A stretch of DNA of 64,000 nucleotides from Glycomyces terrestris (lineage in GTDB: Bacteria > Actinomycetota > Actinomycetes > Mycobacteriales > Micromonosporaceae): NCBI RefSeq assembly GCF_003933745.1, contig NZ_RSEB01000004.1:186001-250000 (forward strand), in the 5' to 3' direction. Shown here one piece after another: positions 1 through 7,515 of this stretch (positions are counted from its first letter, which is position 1; each line of letters opens with the position of its first letter). Under the pieces are notes generated by a model that worked only from the letters and a program-made list of their open reading frames with translations, did not search any database and had not been told where the DNA came from. The position numbers and the translations under genes are program-made.

Positions 1-2
1 GG

Positions 3-749
3 CTATTCAGGGACACAGCTGCGATGGCAGTATCCGGCCGCGAGGTTTGCAGAGAGCTCGTCCAGATGCTCCGTGCCGGAAGGCAGATCCAGCGTGAGAA
101 GGAGCGCGTGGGCTTCGGCCGGGTCGAGGTCGGCGTAGAAGCTGGAGAAGAACGCGCCGAGCACTGCGCCGAATATCGAGCGGTGCAGCGAGGGTACGGC
201 TGAGGCTTCCTGATAGACCGGAGCTGCGACGCACCACGGCACGTTTCCTGAGGCGCTGAGGATCCGCGAGATCCGGCGGAGCGTCGCTTCTCGGGCCTCG
301 CCGTCGAGGTGCTTCAGGCGTTCCAGATCGTCGGCCAAGAGCGCTTCGAAGGCCGGTGCCGCGGTATTGCGATCCTCCAGCCAGTCGACCGACATGCAGT
401 AAGTCAGGGCGTGCAAGGCCTGCGGCTCGGCGAGACGGGATCGGTATTCCGCCCAGAACCACTCGGTCAGTTCGGGATCGGTTTGTCGCCTGATGAACCA
501 GCGAAGTTGCACGGCCGCCCAGTAGTCGTCGAGCAGGTCGACGAAGCCGTATCCGAGGCGGATCCGCTCGCGGGCCGTCAGATGCTTGTCGTCGAACATC
601 TGGTCGATCCAGTCGTGCGCCAGATCGACTGAATTGAGTGTCGCCCCCGGTTCTTCAGGATCGGTCCAAGATCCTGGGCTCACGGGTACGACGCCGACAC
701 CGGCGAGCCACTGTTCCGCTGCGACCGCCTCCGCTGAAGTCCGAGCCAT
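3..749 (-). CDS. hypothetical protein (248 aa)
   Basis: I do not recognise a family. The protein is soluble, acidic and rich in Trp, Leu and Asp, with no signal peptide or membrane segment. The N-terminus (MARTSAEAVAAEQWLAGVG) is followed by what looks like an all-helical body. The ATG is at 747-749 and the TAG at 3-5, so the gene is complete. The 78-codon gene at 753-989 ends three bases upstream of this start, so the two are probably co-transcribed and coupled. Codon use is less GC-biased than in genes beyond 4 kb, consistent with acquired DNA. Proximity to a DUF4241 protein and a serine recombinase suggests an accessory, perhaps immunity-type, role, but that is inference only. Confidence 0.6.
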   Translation of the reverse strand: MARTSAEAVAAEQWLAGVGVVPVSPGSWTDPEEPGATLNSVDLAHDWIDQMFDDKHLTARERIRLGYGFVDLLDDYWAAVQLRWFIRRQTDPELTEWFWAEYRSRLAEPQALHALTYCMSVDWLEDRNTAAPAFEALLADDLERLKHLDGEAREATLRRISRILSASGNVPWCVAAPVYQEASAVPSLHRSIFGAVLGAFFSSFYADLDPAEAHALLLTLDLPSGTEHLDELSANLAAGYCHRSCVPE

Positions 750-752
750 CGG

Positions 753-989
753 TCAGGCGTCTCGGTCGCGGATCCAGATCTTCCTGAGCAGCATCTTCTT
801 AAGGGGCTCGAAGCCGCTGCAAGGGTTCTGCTGTTCGATCCCAGTGACGGCCTCTTCGATGAATCGGGCGTGTTCAGAGCCCACTTCGATTCTGCGGTCA
901 TCAGGGAAGCCGAGCTCGAAGTCATCGAGTTGGTGGCGCACGATCGCGTCGAACGCGGCCCTGTCGCTGGAAGAGTCCTGGTCACGCAT
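753..989 (-). CDS. small hypothetical protein (78 aa)
   Basis: A 78-residue, Asp/Glu/Arg-rich soluble protein with no recognisable domain. It starts MRDQDSSSDRAAFDAIV, and its C-terminus is basic (KKMLLRKIWIRDRDA). It ends three bases before the ATG of the 248-aa gene and is most likely the first gene of a two-gene operon. The tight spacing is the main argument that it is a real gene. It has the same relaxed GC bias as its neighbours. Function unknown. Confidence 0.5.
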   Translation of the reverse strand: MRDQDSSSDRAAFDAIVRHQLDDFELGFPDDRRIEVGSEHARFIEEAVTGIEQQNPCSGFEPLKKMLLRKIWIRDRDA

Positions 990-1102
990 TGGTTCTCGCT
1001 GCCTTCGTCAAGGGGTGCGACCTGTTCGGCCAACGGCGGGGGAACACCGCTCGGGCCAGTATTCCACAAGAGCCTCAGGAGCAACAATCTTCAAACGAGG
1101 GA

Positions 1103-2362
1103 ATGTCGGATCTCTGGCTTAACATGCTGCACATGAAGCACATATGGACTGCGAGCTACTGCGAAGGCTGGAACGGACCCGCTGGCAAACCGGTAGGCAG
1201 CCTCTCTCAAGAGGAAGCACGCCAGCGCGATGAAGACGGCCTCCCCTACTCGGTGCTCATCGCGGAAAACGGTCGGCCCCGGTTCGTCCTCGACATTGCT
1301 TGGCGACAGAACTACCTCGCGCGTTGGGCGTTCGACGGCGAGGCGCGCAGGGCCTCACGAGCGGTGTTCCTTCGTCTCGAGGATGGGAAGCTCTTCGAGC
1401 GAAAGCTCACCGAGTGGCAGTACGAGAGCGGCGAGGCCGACGGTAGCCCGAAGGTCCCGCGGCAGACCCTCGATCGGGGATTCGACGGTCGAACCACGAT
1501 CTACCACCGGCACCGCAGCGGCAGCAGCGGCCACACGTCGAAGATCGAGCCGTTCGAGCAGTTCATCCACCCGGCGGTCTCCTTCGAGAACTGGGGATCG
1601 ATCTTCGGAGGCGAAGACCTCCCGGCGCTCGCTGTAACACCCGTGACCGAATCCCTTCCGTTCAACCCTGGGGACAGACGTCCCTGGGATCCGCCGGTGC
1701 CGTACAGCAGTCCGTACCTCGACGCGCTCATGACGCAGGGCTCGACAGTGGTTCACAAGGACTCGCAGCAGCCGATGGTGGTCGACCATGTTCCGGTCGC
1801 GACTTTGAACTTTCCGACCGGGAACGTGGTCGCCTGCGACCCGAACTGGCTGGACCCGAAGGAGGCGTTCATGGTCAGCGTTCCACCAGGGTCCTACCGA
1901 GTGATCGAGCTACAGATCATGCGGATGCTCGACGGCGAGGAGTACCGGCCGGCTGCTGGCTATCTGTTGGAGATCTCCGGCGAGCCGACGGTCTCCTGGG
2001 AGTTTGCACTCGAACCGGGCCAGGACCTCAGGCTCCTCGACGACGGGGATTTCTACGGTTTCGATGTCGAGAGCGGCTTCGGGAGCTTCATGGACGACGC
2101 CACGCAGCGGCCACTTATCGATCACGTCGGCGATGACTTCACCGAGTGGAGTCAGGACCTCTACAACTCACCTCACTTCACCGTTCCCGGCACGAGTCTC
2201 GACCTGTTCGCTTACAACTGCTACTACGGCGACGGCTCCTATCCCACCTGGATCGGCCGTGATGCTAGAGGCTCGGTGACCTGCTTCCTCAGCGACATGC
2301 TTATCGTCAGCGATGGCAAGTCGAAAAAGGGTTACGAGATCACCTTTGAGCGGGATTGGTAG
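1103..2362 (+). CDS. DUF4241 domain-containing protein
   Basis: The C-terminal half carries features I associate with DUF4241: a PTGNVVACDP stretch, a VPPGSYRV strand, a WEFALEPGQD segment, and a YGFDVESGFGSFMD block resembling the family's 'DAGxGCFMD' signature. DUF4241 proteins occur widely in bacteria, often near contact-dependent or accessory loci; their biochemical role is not established to my knowledge. The N-terminal half (about residues 1-200) is not recognisable. I chose the ATG at 1103 because GAGG lies just upstream; ATGs at 1124 and 1133 are alternatives. The stop at 2360-2362 is followed 14 bases later by a perfect hairpin. No signal peptide. GC content is lower than in the rest of the window. 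Confidence 0.7.
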   Translation: MSDLWLNMLHMKHIWTASYCEGWNGPAGKPVGSLSQEEARQRDEDGLPYSVLIAENGRPRFVLDIAWRQNYLARWAFDGEARRASRAVFLRLEDGKLFERKLTEWQYESGEADGSPKVPRQTLDRGFDGRTTIYHRHRSGSSGHTSKIEPFEQFIHPAVSFENWGSIFGGEDLPALAVTPVTESLPFNPGDRRPWDPPVPYSSPYLDALMTQGSTVVHKDSQQPMVVDHVPVATLNFPTGNVVACDPNWLDPKEAFMVSVPPGSYRVIELQIMRMLDGEEYRPAAGYLLEISGEPTVSWEFALEPGQDLRLLDDGDFYGFDVESGFGSFMDDATQRPLIDHVGDDFTEWSQDLYNSPHFTVPGTSLDLFAYNCYYGDGSYPTWIGRDARGSVTCFLSDMLIVSDGKSKKGYEITFERDW

Positions 2363-3943
2363 CCGTTGCTCGTTCCTGCGTCGGATCCGACAGCGGTAGC
2401 TGTCGGATCCGACGCAATGCCACTGGGGGTCACACTTTTTGTGGATTCCAGGCCGCGTAGACGCGGCAGGCGCGGGTGGGCACCATGGCATGCCGATCGA
2501 GTCGAACCAGGCCGGAGCGTCGATCGCGGGGCGGCAGGCGAGGGCTTTGAAATCGGTACTGGCGAGCAGATCGCGGTGTTCGGCGATGTCGGCGGCCTCC
2601 CATGCCTGCGCGTAGGTGGTGCCGGTGGGGACGTACTCCCATCGGGCTTCCTCGGTCGGTTGGGCTTCGAGTCGACTGCGTTTGTCGATTAGCGCCTTCA
2701 TGCGGCGGCGGTACTCGTCGTCCTCGCCTTCCCACAATCCGGCGTCGCGGTCGTCCCTCAAGTCTCGGATCGTGTGCTCCAGACGTTCCAACTGCGCAGC
2801 GGATCCGGTGGCGGGGACGAAGCGACGCTCGTACACCTCTTGGTCGCCGATGTCGTCCAAGAACCGCTCGGTCAAAGCCTGGTCGAGCTCTTCGAGTTTG
2901 ATCGAGGCCGGGTGCGGGCAGTGATTCATGGTGCCCTTGCACCCGTACCGGACATACATGATCCCCTTCTGGGCACTGGCGAAGCGGTACATCTTGTTCC
3001 CGCACGCTCCGCACCGCAGGAAGTCCTTGAGCAGGTACAGCGCCGTTCTCGGGCGCGGAGTGCGACTCTTGGCGGCGCGATCGTTGTGGACCACCGAGCC
3101 CTGTCGGAGCGCCTCGAAGTCCGCCAGGGAGATCAAGGGTTCGGCGAACTGGATGGGCTCTCCGGCCTCGTCGACCACCGTGCGCCCGTCGTGGACGGCC
3201 TGCCCGATGAGGTGTCGACCGCCGAGGTACTTCGCGACGCTGGTGCCCAGCCAGAACGCGCCCTTGAGTCCGTAGACGCCGTTCTCGTTGAGCCAGTCGG
3301 CGATCTTCTGGAACGACCAGCCTTCGAGTCGTTTCGCGACCATACCCCGCGCCCACGGAGCGCGCTCTGAGTCGATGACGAGCCCGGTTGCCTTGCCCTG
3401 GCTGTCGTGACTCGTCTTGTACCCGAACGGCACCACACCGCCGGCCCACCGGCCCCGCTGGCGCAGCTTCGCCCGGGTGGAGGTGACACGTTCGGAGATC
3501 GCGTCGAGTTCCATCTCCGCGAAGATCGCAGCGACGTAGGCGATGAGTTTGCCGGAGGGCTCAGCGGTGTTGAGCTGTCGGTCGGCGGTGGCGGCGAGTT
3601 TCTCGTGCTCGTCGCACCAGGCGAGAAGCTTCGAGAAGTGCACGATCGACCGGGCCCACCGGTCGATCTTCGCGGCACACAAGCCGTCGAACTCTGACCC
3701 GCGCTCGCGCAGCCAGGGGCCGAGTTCCTCGCGCTCGAAGGGGTCCGTGGAGCCGGAGACGTCGAGGTCTTCGGCCCAGCCGACGATGGTGTGGCCGCAC
3801 TCGGCAGCCCACCGCTCGATGGCTTCCTTCTGGCGTTCGGGTGAGGTGGTCACGTCGGTGACCCGCGACAGGCGGACCACGCCGACGATGCGGAGCCCGG
3901 ACCGGCTCATCTTCGCGCGGGACTTGGATCGTTGATTTGCCAT
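2168..3943 (-). CDS. large serine recombinase (integrase) with run-on C-terminus
   Basis: A site-specific recombinase of the large serine family, 591 codons. Visible parts: an N-terminal resolvase domain with the RLS catalytic motif (Ser26 presumed nucleophile), followed by ERQ and KIDRWARS motifs; a recombinase domain starting near GGVVPFGYKT; a Zn ribbon (CGACGNKM, then Cys residues of YGCKGTMNHCPHP); a coiled coil around QLERLEHTIRDLRDDRD. The ATG at 3941-3943 has an AGGGGA ribosome site. From about residue 505 the sequence stops looking like an integrase: the frame passes through the hairpin at 2377-2416 and then reads about 65 residues antisense to the DUF4241 gene. The native stop was probably lost, or the end swapped, during rearrangement. 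Whether it is active is unclear. Confidence 0.85.
   Translation of the reverse strand: MANQRSKSRAKMSRSGLRIVGVVRLSRVTDVTTSPERQKEAIERWAAECGHTIVGWAEDLDVSGSTDPFEREELGPWLRERGSEFDGLCAAKIDRWARSIVHFSKLLAWCDEHEKLAATADRQLNTAEPSGKLIAYVAAIFAEMELDAISERVTSTRAKLRQRGRWAGGVVPFGYKTSHDSQGKATGLVIDSERAPWARGMVAKRLEGWSFQKIADWLNENGVYGLKGAFWLGTSVAKYLGGRHLIGQAVHDGRTVVDEAGEPIQFAEPLISLADFEALRQGSVVHNDRAAKSRTPRPRTALYLLKDFLRCGACGNKMYRFASAQKGIMYVRYGCKGTMNHCPHPASIKLEELDQALTERFLDDIGDQEVYERRFVPATGSAAQLERLEHTIRDLRDDRDAGLWEGEDDEYRRRMKALIDKRSRLEAQPTEEARWEYVPTGTTYAQAWEAADIAEHRDLLASTDFKALACRPAIDAPAWFDSIGMPWCPPAPAASTRPGIHKKCDPQWHCVGSDSYRCRIRRRNEQRLPIPLKGDLVTLFRLAIADDKHVAEEAGHRASSITADPGGIGAVAVVAVVSEQVETRAGNGEVR
2377..2416. terminator. 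perfect 18-bp inverted repeat, probable terminator of the DUF4241 gene
   Basis: Arms 2377-2394 and 2399-2416 are exactly complementary with a GGTA loop. Each arm contains the self-palindrome TCGGATCCGA. It lies 14 bases after the DUF4241 stop, as expected for a terminator, but there is no T-run. It also falls inside the reading frame of the convergent recombinase, which is abnormal. A recombination or attachment site is an alternative reading. Confidence 0.6.
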
Positions 3944-3962
3944 TGCATCCCCTGATGACTGA

Positions 3963-4028
3963 GTTTCATGATCACACGCACAACATTTGTCACGCGTGAA
4001 ACTGGTGAAACTGTCACCTACGGGTGAC
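3963..4028. promoter_or_regulatory. repeat-rich region upstream of the serine recombinase
   Basis: This AT-richer stretch between the recombinase start and the response-regulator stop contains a tandem 9-bp repeat (GTGAAACTG at 3996-4004 and 4005-4013), a GTTTCA/TGAAAC inverted pair (3963-3968, 3997-4002), and a GTCACC-TACG-GGTGAC hairpin (4013-4028). Serine integrase genes often have their phage attachment site and promoter next to their 5' end, so this could be an attachment half-site or operator. The remainder to 4191 holds nothing I recognise. Confidence 0.4.
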
Positions 4029-4191
4029 CGCTGGGCGGTTCGACGCCGCCTGACGGCCGCCGTCCGGCCGATGCGCCCGCTCGTCGCGCTGCCGGCCTGC
4101 CGGGTCCGACACCGGGGTCGGGGAGGCCTTCCGCCATACGTGCGCGCACCTCCACTCGGACCTGGACTCGCCGGCGACGCTGCAACCCCGA

Positions 4192-4848
4192 CTAGGGGCG
4201 GGCCACCAGGCCCGCCTCGTACGCCAGGATCGCCGCCTGGACCCGGTTCTGGAGCCCGAGCCGGGTCAGGATAGCGCTCACGTGGCCCTTGACCGTGCCC
4301 TCGGTGAGGAACAACCGCACCGCGATGTCGCTGTTCGACAGGCCCTCACCGAGCAGTCCGAGCACCTCCCGCTCCCGGGGCGTCAGCACCGCGACCCGCT
4401 CCAGGCCCGGCGTGCGCCGCGTCAGGCCCGCCGCCCCCATCTTGGCGATCACCCGGTGCGCGATCCTGGGGGAGAGGTACGCGGCGCCCTCGGCGACCGC
4501 CCGCACCCCGAGGATCAGCTCGCGCGGGTCGGCCGCCTTGAGCAGGAACCCGCTCGCGCCCTCCGCGAGGGCCCGCATCACGTACTCGTCCTCGTCGAAC
4601 GTCGTCAGCATCGACACCGCCGTCCCGGGCACCGCGCGGCGGATCTCGGCCGCGGCGGCCAGGCCGTCGAGCCGCGGCATCCGGATGTCGAGGAGCGCCA
4701 CGTCGGGCCGGTGCGCCCGCGCGAGCGCCACCGCCTCGGCCCCGTCCGACGCCTCGGCCACCACCTCGATCCCCTCGTCGGTGCCCAGGATCGCGGCGAC
4801 CCCGGCCCGGATCATGCCCTCGTCGTCGGCCAGCAGCACCCTGATCAT
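4192..4848 (-). CDS. NarL/LuxR-family response regulator
   Basis: A two-domain response regulator of 218 aa. The receiver domain (residues 1-118) has the acidic pocket (LLADDE), phospho-acceptor Asp54 in ALLDIRMPRLDG, and a Lys in FLLKAADP. The C-terminal LuxR-type helix-turn-helix (about 148-210) contains LTPREREVLGLLGEGLSN and GTVKGHVSAIL. The ATG (4846-4848) overlaps the kinase TGA as ATGA, so it is translationally coupled to the histidine kinase. It is the last gene of the serine hydrolase-kinase-regulator operon. The signal and target genes are unknown; autoregulation of the operon would be typical. Confidence 0.95.
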   Translation of the reverse strand: MIRVLLADDEGMIRAGVAAILGTDEGIEVVAEASDGAEAVALARAHRPDVALLDIRMPRLDGLAAAAEIRRAVPGTAVSMLTTFDEDEYVMRALAEGASGFLLKAADPRELILGVRAVAEGAAYLSPRIAHRVIAKMGAAGLTRRTPGLERVAVLTPREREVLGLLGEGLSNSDIAVRLFLTEGTVKGHVSAILTRLGLQNRVQAAILAYEAGLVARP

Positions 4849-5852
4849 CGGTCCCCCCGCACCGGCAGCTCGGCCTCCACGGCGAACCCGCCCTCCCGCG
4901 GCCCGGCACTGAAGGAGCCCCCGAGCAGGCGCACCCGCTCGGCCAGGCCCGCCAGCCCCGAACCCAATCCGCCCGCCGCTCCCGGCGCCTCCCGGTGCGG
5001 CCAGCGGTGGCCCGCCCCGGCCAGGGCCGCCGCCGGCGCGGCCGTGTTCGCGACCGCGACCCGCACCGCCTCGCCGGACCGCTCGACGCGGACCGCGACC
5101 GCGCTCCCCGGCGCGTGCTTGGCGGCGTTGGTGAGCGCCTCCTGCACGATCCGGTACACCGCCCGGTCCACCACCGTCCCGGCCCCGGCGGCCTCCGCCT
5201 CCAGCCGGACGTCGAGCCCGGCCGCGGCCGAGCGCGCCACCAGGTCGCGGACCGGCTCGTCGAACGGCGTCACCGGCGCGGCCTCGTCGCGCAGCAGGCC
5301 CAGCGCCTGCCGCAGCCGGTCCGTGGCCTCGACCGCGTTGGCGCGCAGCGCGGCCGCGGCCCCGCGACTCGCCTCCGGCAGGCCCGGGGCCAGCTCCAGG
5401 GCCCCGGCCCGCAGTGCGATGAGCGCCAGGTCGTGCCCGACCGAGTCGTGCAGGTCGGCCGCGATCCGGGCCCGCTCCTGCGCCTGGACGCGCTCGGCGA
5501 CGAGCTCGCGCTCGCGTTCGAGCCGGGAGGCCCGCTCCTCGGCGGCCCGGTACAGCTCGACCTGCTGGCGGCGGTACCGGCCCCCGAACCACGGCAGCAT
5601 CACGAACACGGCCAGCACGAGGAAGGCCGTGAGGCCGTTACCGCGGTCGACGCCCATGACCGGCACGGTGAGCGCCCCTGCCGCCAGCAGGATTTGCGCG
5701 CCGTACCGTCCGGCGAGCCGGCGCCCGTGCAGGTACGCGAGCACCGCCAGGACCAGGAACAGCGCCTGCCGCCACGGCGACAGCCCAACCGTGTCGAACC
5801 CGTTCACCACGGCCGCCGCCGCGATCGCCGCCAGTACCGCCCCGTAGATCAC
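4845..5852 (-). CDS. two-component sensor histidine kinase (HisKA_3 type)
   Basis: A membrane histidine kinase of 335 aa and partner of the downstream regulator. The first 90 residues hold three to four hydrophobic segments with little extracellular loop, so it probably senses within or near the membrane. A coiled linker follows, then HisKA_3 with phospho-acceptor His135 in ADLHDSVGHDL, and a C-terminal ATPase domain ending in GSGLAGLAERVRLLGG. I chose the GTG at 5850-5852 because it overlaps the serine hydrolase TGA as GTGA and begins just before the first membrane helix. Longer upstream frames only read through the hydrolase gene. Confidence 0.92.
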   Translation of the reverse strand: MIYGAVLAAIAAAAVVNGFDTVGLSPWRQALFLVLAVLAYLHGRRLAGRYGAQILLAAGALTVPVMGVDRGNGLTAFLVLAVFVMLPWFGGRYRRQQVELYRAAEERASRLERERELVAERVQAQERARIAADLHDSVGHDLALIALRAGALELAPGLPEASRGAAAALRANAVEATDRLRQALGLLRDEAAPVTPFDEPVRDLVARSAAAGLDVRLEAEAAGAGTVVDRAVYRIVQEALTNAAKHAPGSAVAVRVERSGEAVRVAVANTAAPAAALAGAGHRWPHREAPGAAGGLGSGLAGLAERVRLLGGSFSAGPREGGFAVEAELPVRGDR

Positions 5853-7291
5853 GCCGCCGAGCCTACCGACCGGACCGCCGAGCGCAGCCGCACCAGCCGC
5901 GCGACCGCGACCGCGAGACCCGCCACCGCGGCGGCCATGAGCGTCACCGTGAGCGGCAGCGCGAAGTAGAACAGCTGCGGCCACGGGACCGTGCGCCCGC
6001 CGGAGATGAACGACACCCCCGCCGGGTAGGCCGCGAACAGCACCGCCGGGACCAGCAGCGGGACCATCCGCAGCGCCGTCGCCCACGCCCGGCGCCCGGC
6101 CCGCCGCTCGGCCCAGCGCCGCGAGCGCGCCACGCCCAGCGCCCCGAGCCCGAGCGCGGCCAGCGCTACGACGGCCAGGACCAGTTCGATGACCTGCCGG
6201 TCGCGGCCCGGCTCGGCGGGCGCCTCACCTGCGGTGATCGCGGCCAGGCCCTCCATGGCCGCCCAGGTGACGTCGGCGAGCCCGGCCCCGGTGCTCATCA
6301 CCGCGACCCCGTACCCGGTCTCGGGGTCGATCCACTGGGCCGCGTTGTAGGTCATGAGGTTCCCCGAGTGGGCGAGGGTCCCGTCGGACTCGACGCTCCA
6401 GCCCATGCCGTAGTCCTGCACCGCCGACGGGGTGTGCATCGCCTCCAGACCCGCCGCGCCGACGAGCGGCGTGCCGTGCCCGTTCTGGGTCGCGAGCCAG
6501 CGGCCCATGTCGTCGGCGCTGGTGATGATGCCGCCGCTGCCGGAGTCGTCGAGGAAGCCGTGCGCCTCCTCGCGGGCGATCCAGAGGCCGAACAGCGAGT
6601 TCGAGCCGAGTCCGGGCTCGACGTCCTCGTCGCGGGTGGCGCTGTCGTCCATGCCGAGCGGGCCGAACACGCGCTCGCGCATGAAGTCCGCGAACGGCTT
6701 CCCGGAGGCGACCTCGACCAGGCGCGCGGCGACGTTCGCGTTCGCGTTGCAGTAGGCCCAGTCGGTTCCCGGGTCGGCGGCGAGCGCGTCGTCGCCGAGC
6801 CGGGCGACGTAGTCCTCCAGCGAGGTCGCGTCCTCGAGCTCGACGACGTCGATCGTGGTATCGGCGAACCCGGAGGTCTGGTCGAGCAGCTGGCGCACCG
6901 TCACCTCCGCGGCGCGCGGGTCGGCCATCGCGAACTCCGGCAGCTGCGCGGCGACGGTGCCGTCGAGGTCGATCGCGCCCTCCTCGACCAGGATCATGAC
7001 GGCCATGGCCGTGAACGACTTCGAGAGCGAGGCGACGCGCATCGGGGTGTGCTCGGTGACCGGGTCGCCGTGCGAGTCGGCGCCGTACCCGGCGGCGAAG
7101 ACCGTCTCGTCGCCGTGCACGACGACCGCCGACAGGCCCGGCACGCCGGAGGCCGCGACGAGGTCGGTGAGGTAGGCGTCGTACGCCTCGGGGCCGGCAT
7201 CGGCCTGCGCCTGCGCGGGGGCGGCCGGCAGCGCGAGCACCGCCGCCGCGGCGAGCGCCGCGCCGAACACCTTGGGGGCCTTGGGTTTCAC
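5849..7291 (-). CDS. membrane-anchored serine hydrolase (beta-lactamase/class C PBP family)
   Basis: 480 aa. A signal peptide (residues 1-29, ending AQA) precedes a beta-lactamase-fold domain with all three hallmark motifs: Ser88-x-x-Lys91 (SLSK), Tyr180-x-Asn182 (YCN) and His308-Ser-Gly (HSG). After about residue 350 come three to four hydrophobic helices, so the catalytic domain is outside the cell and tethered at its C-terminus. Family members include D-aminopeptidases, esterases and carboxypeptidase-like proteins, so the substrate cannot be assigned. It starts with GTG at 7289-7291 (CGGAG eight bases upstream) and heads the operon with the two-component system. A cell-wall sensing or modification role is plausible inference. 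Confidence 0.9.
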   Translation of the reverse strand: MKPKAPKVFGAALAAAAVLALPAAPAQAQADAGPEAYDAYLTDLVAASGVPGLSAVVVHGDETVFAAGYGADSHGDPVTEHTPMRVASLSKSFTAMAVMILVEEGAIDLDGTVAAQLPEFAMADPRAAEVTVRQLLDQTSGFADTTIDVVELEDATSLEDYVARLGDDALAADPGTDWAYCNANANVAARLVEVASGKPFADFMRERVFGPLGMDDSATRDEDVEPGLGSNSLFGLWIAREEAHGFLDDSGSGGIITSADDMGRWLATQNGHGTPLVGAAGLEAMHTPSAVQDYGMGWSVESDGTLAHSGNLMTYNAAQWIDPETGYGVAVMSTGAGLADVTWAAMEGLAAITAGEAPAEPGRDRQVIELVLAVVALAALGLGALGVARSRRWAERRAGRRAWATALRMVPLLVPAVLFAAYPAGVSFISGGRTVPWPQLFYFALPLTVTLMAAAVAGLAVAVARLVRLRSAVRSVGSAA

Positions 7292-7455
7292 TGGGGGACT
7301 CCGTTTTCTGTGTCGGTGTTCCTGTGTCGGTTCCCCATGAACGCTATTGGCGCGCCGGGCCGCCGGCCTCCCCAGAAAGACCGGAACCGCCCCTGACGAA
7401 AGTCAGGGATTTCCGTCCCGGCGCAGCGCCCCTCCGCCGCGCGGGATCGGGTAGA

Positions 7456-7482
7456 TTGACACCGCCGGTTTACCGATACACA
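7456..7482 (+). promoter_or_regulatory. putative promoter/operator of the GH127-type gene
   Basis: A TTGACA -35-like box (7456-7461) is followed by TTTACCGATACACA (7469-7482). The same 14-mer pattern, as TTTACCGGTACAAA with two mismatches, occurs on the reverse strand at 53972-53985 in the GH42 promoter. This suggests one shared regulator, possibly of the LacI type. No good -10 box is evident. Confidence 0.45.
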
Positions 7483-7515
7483 CCCCTTGTTCGGGGGCGA
7501 CACCTGAGGGACTCG

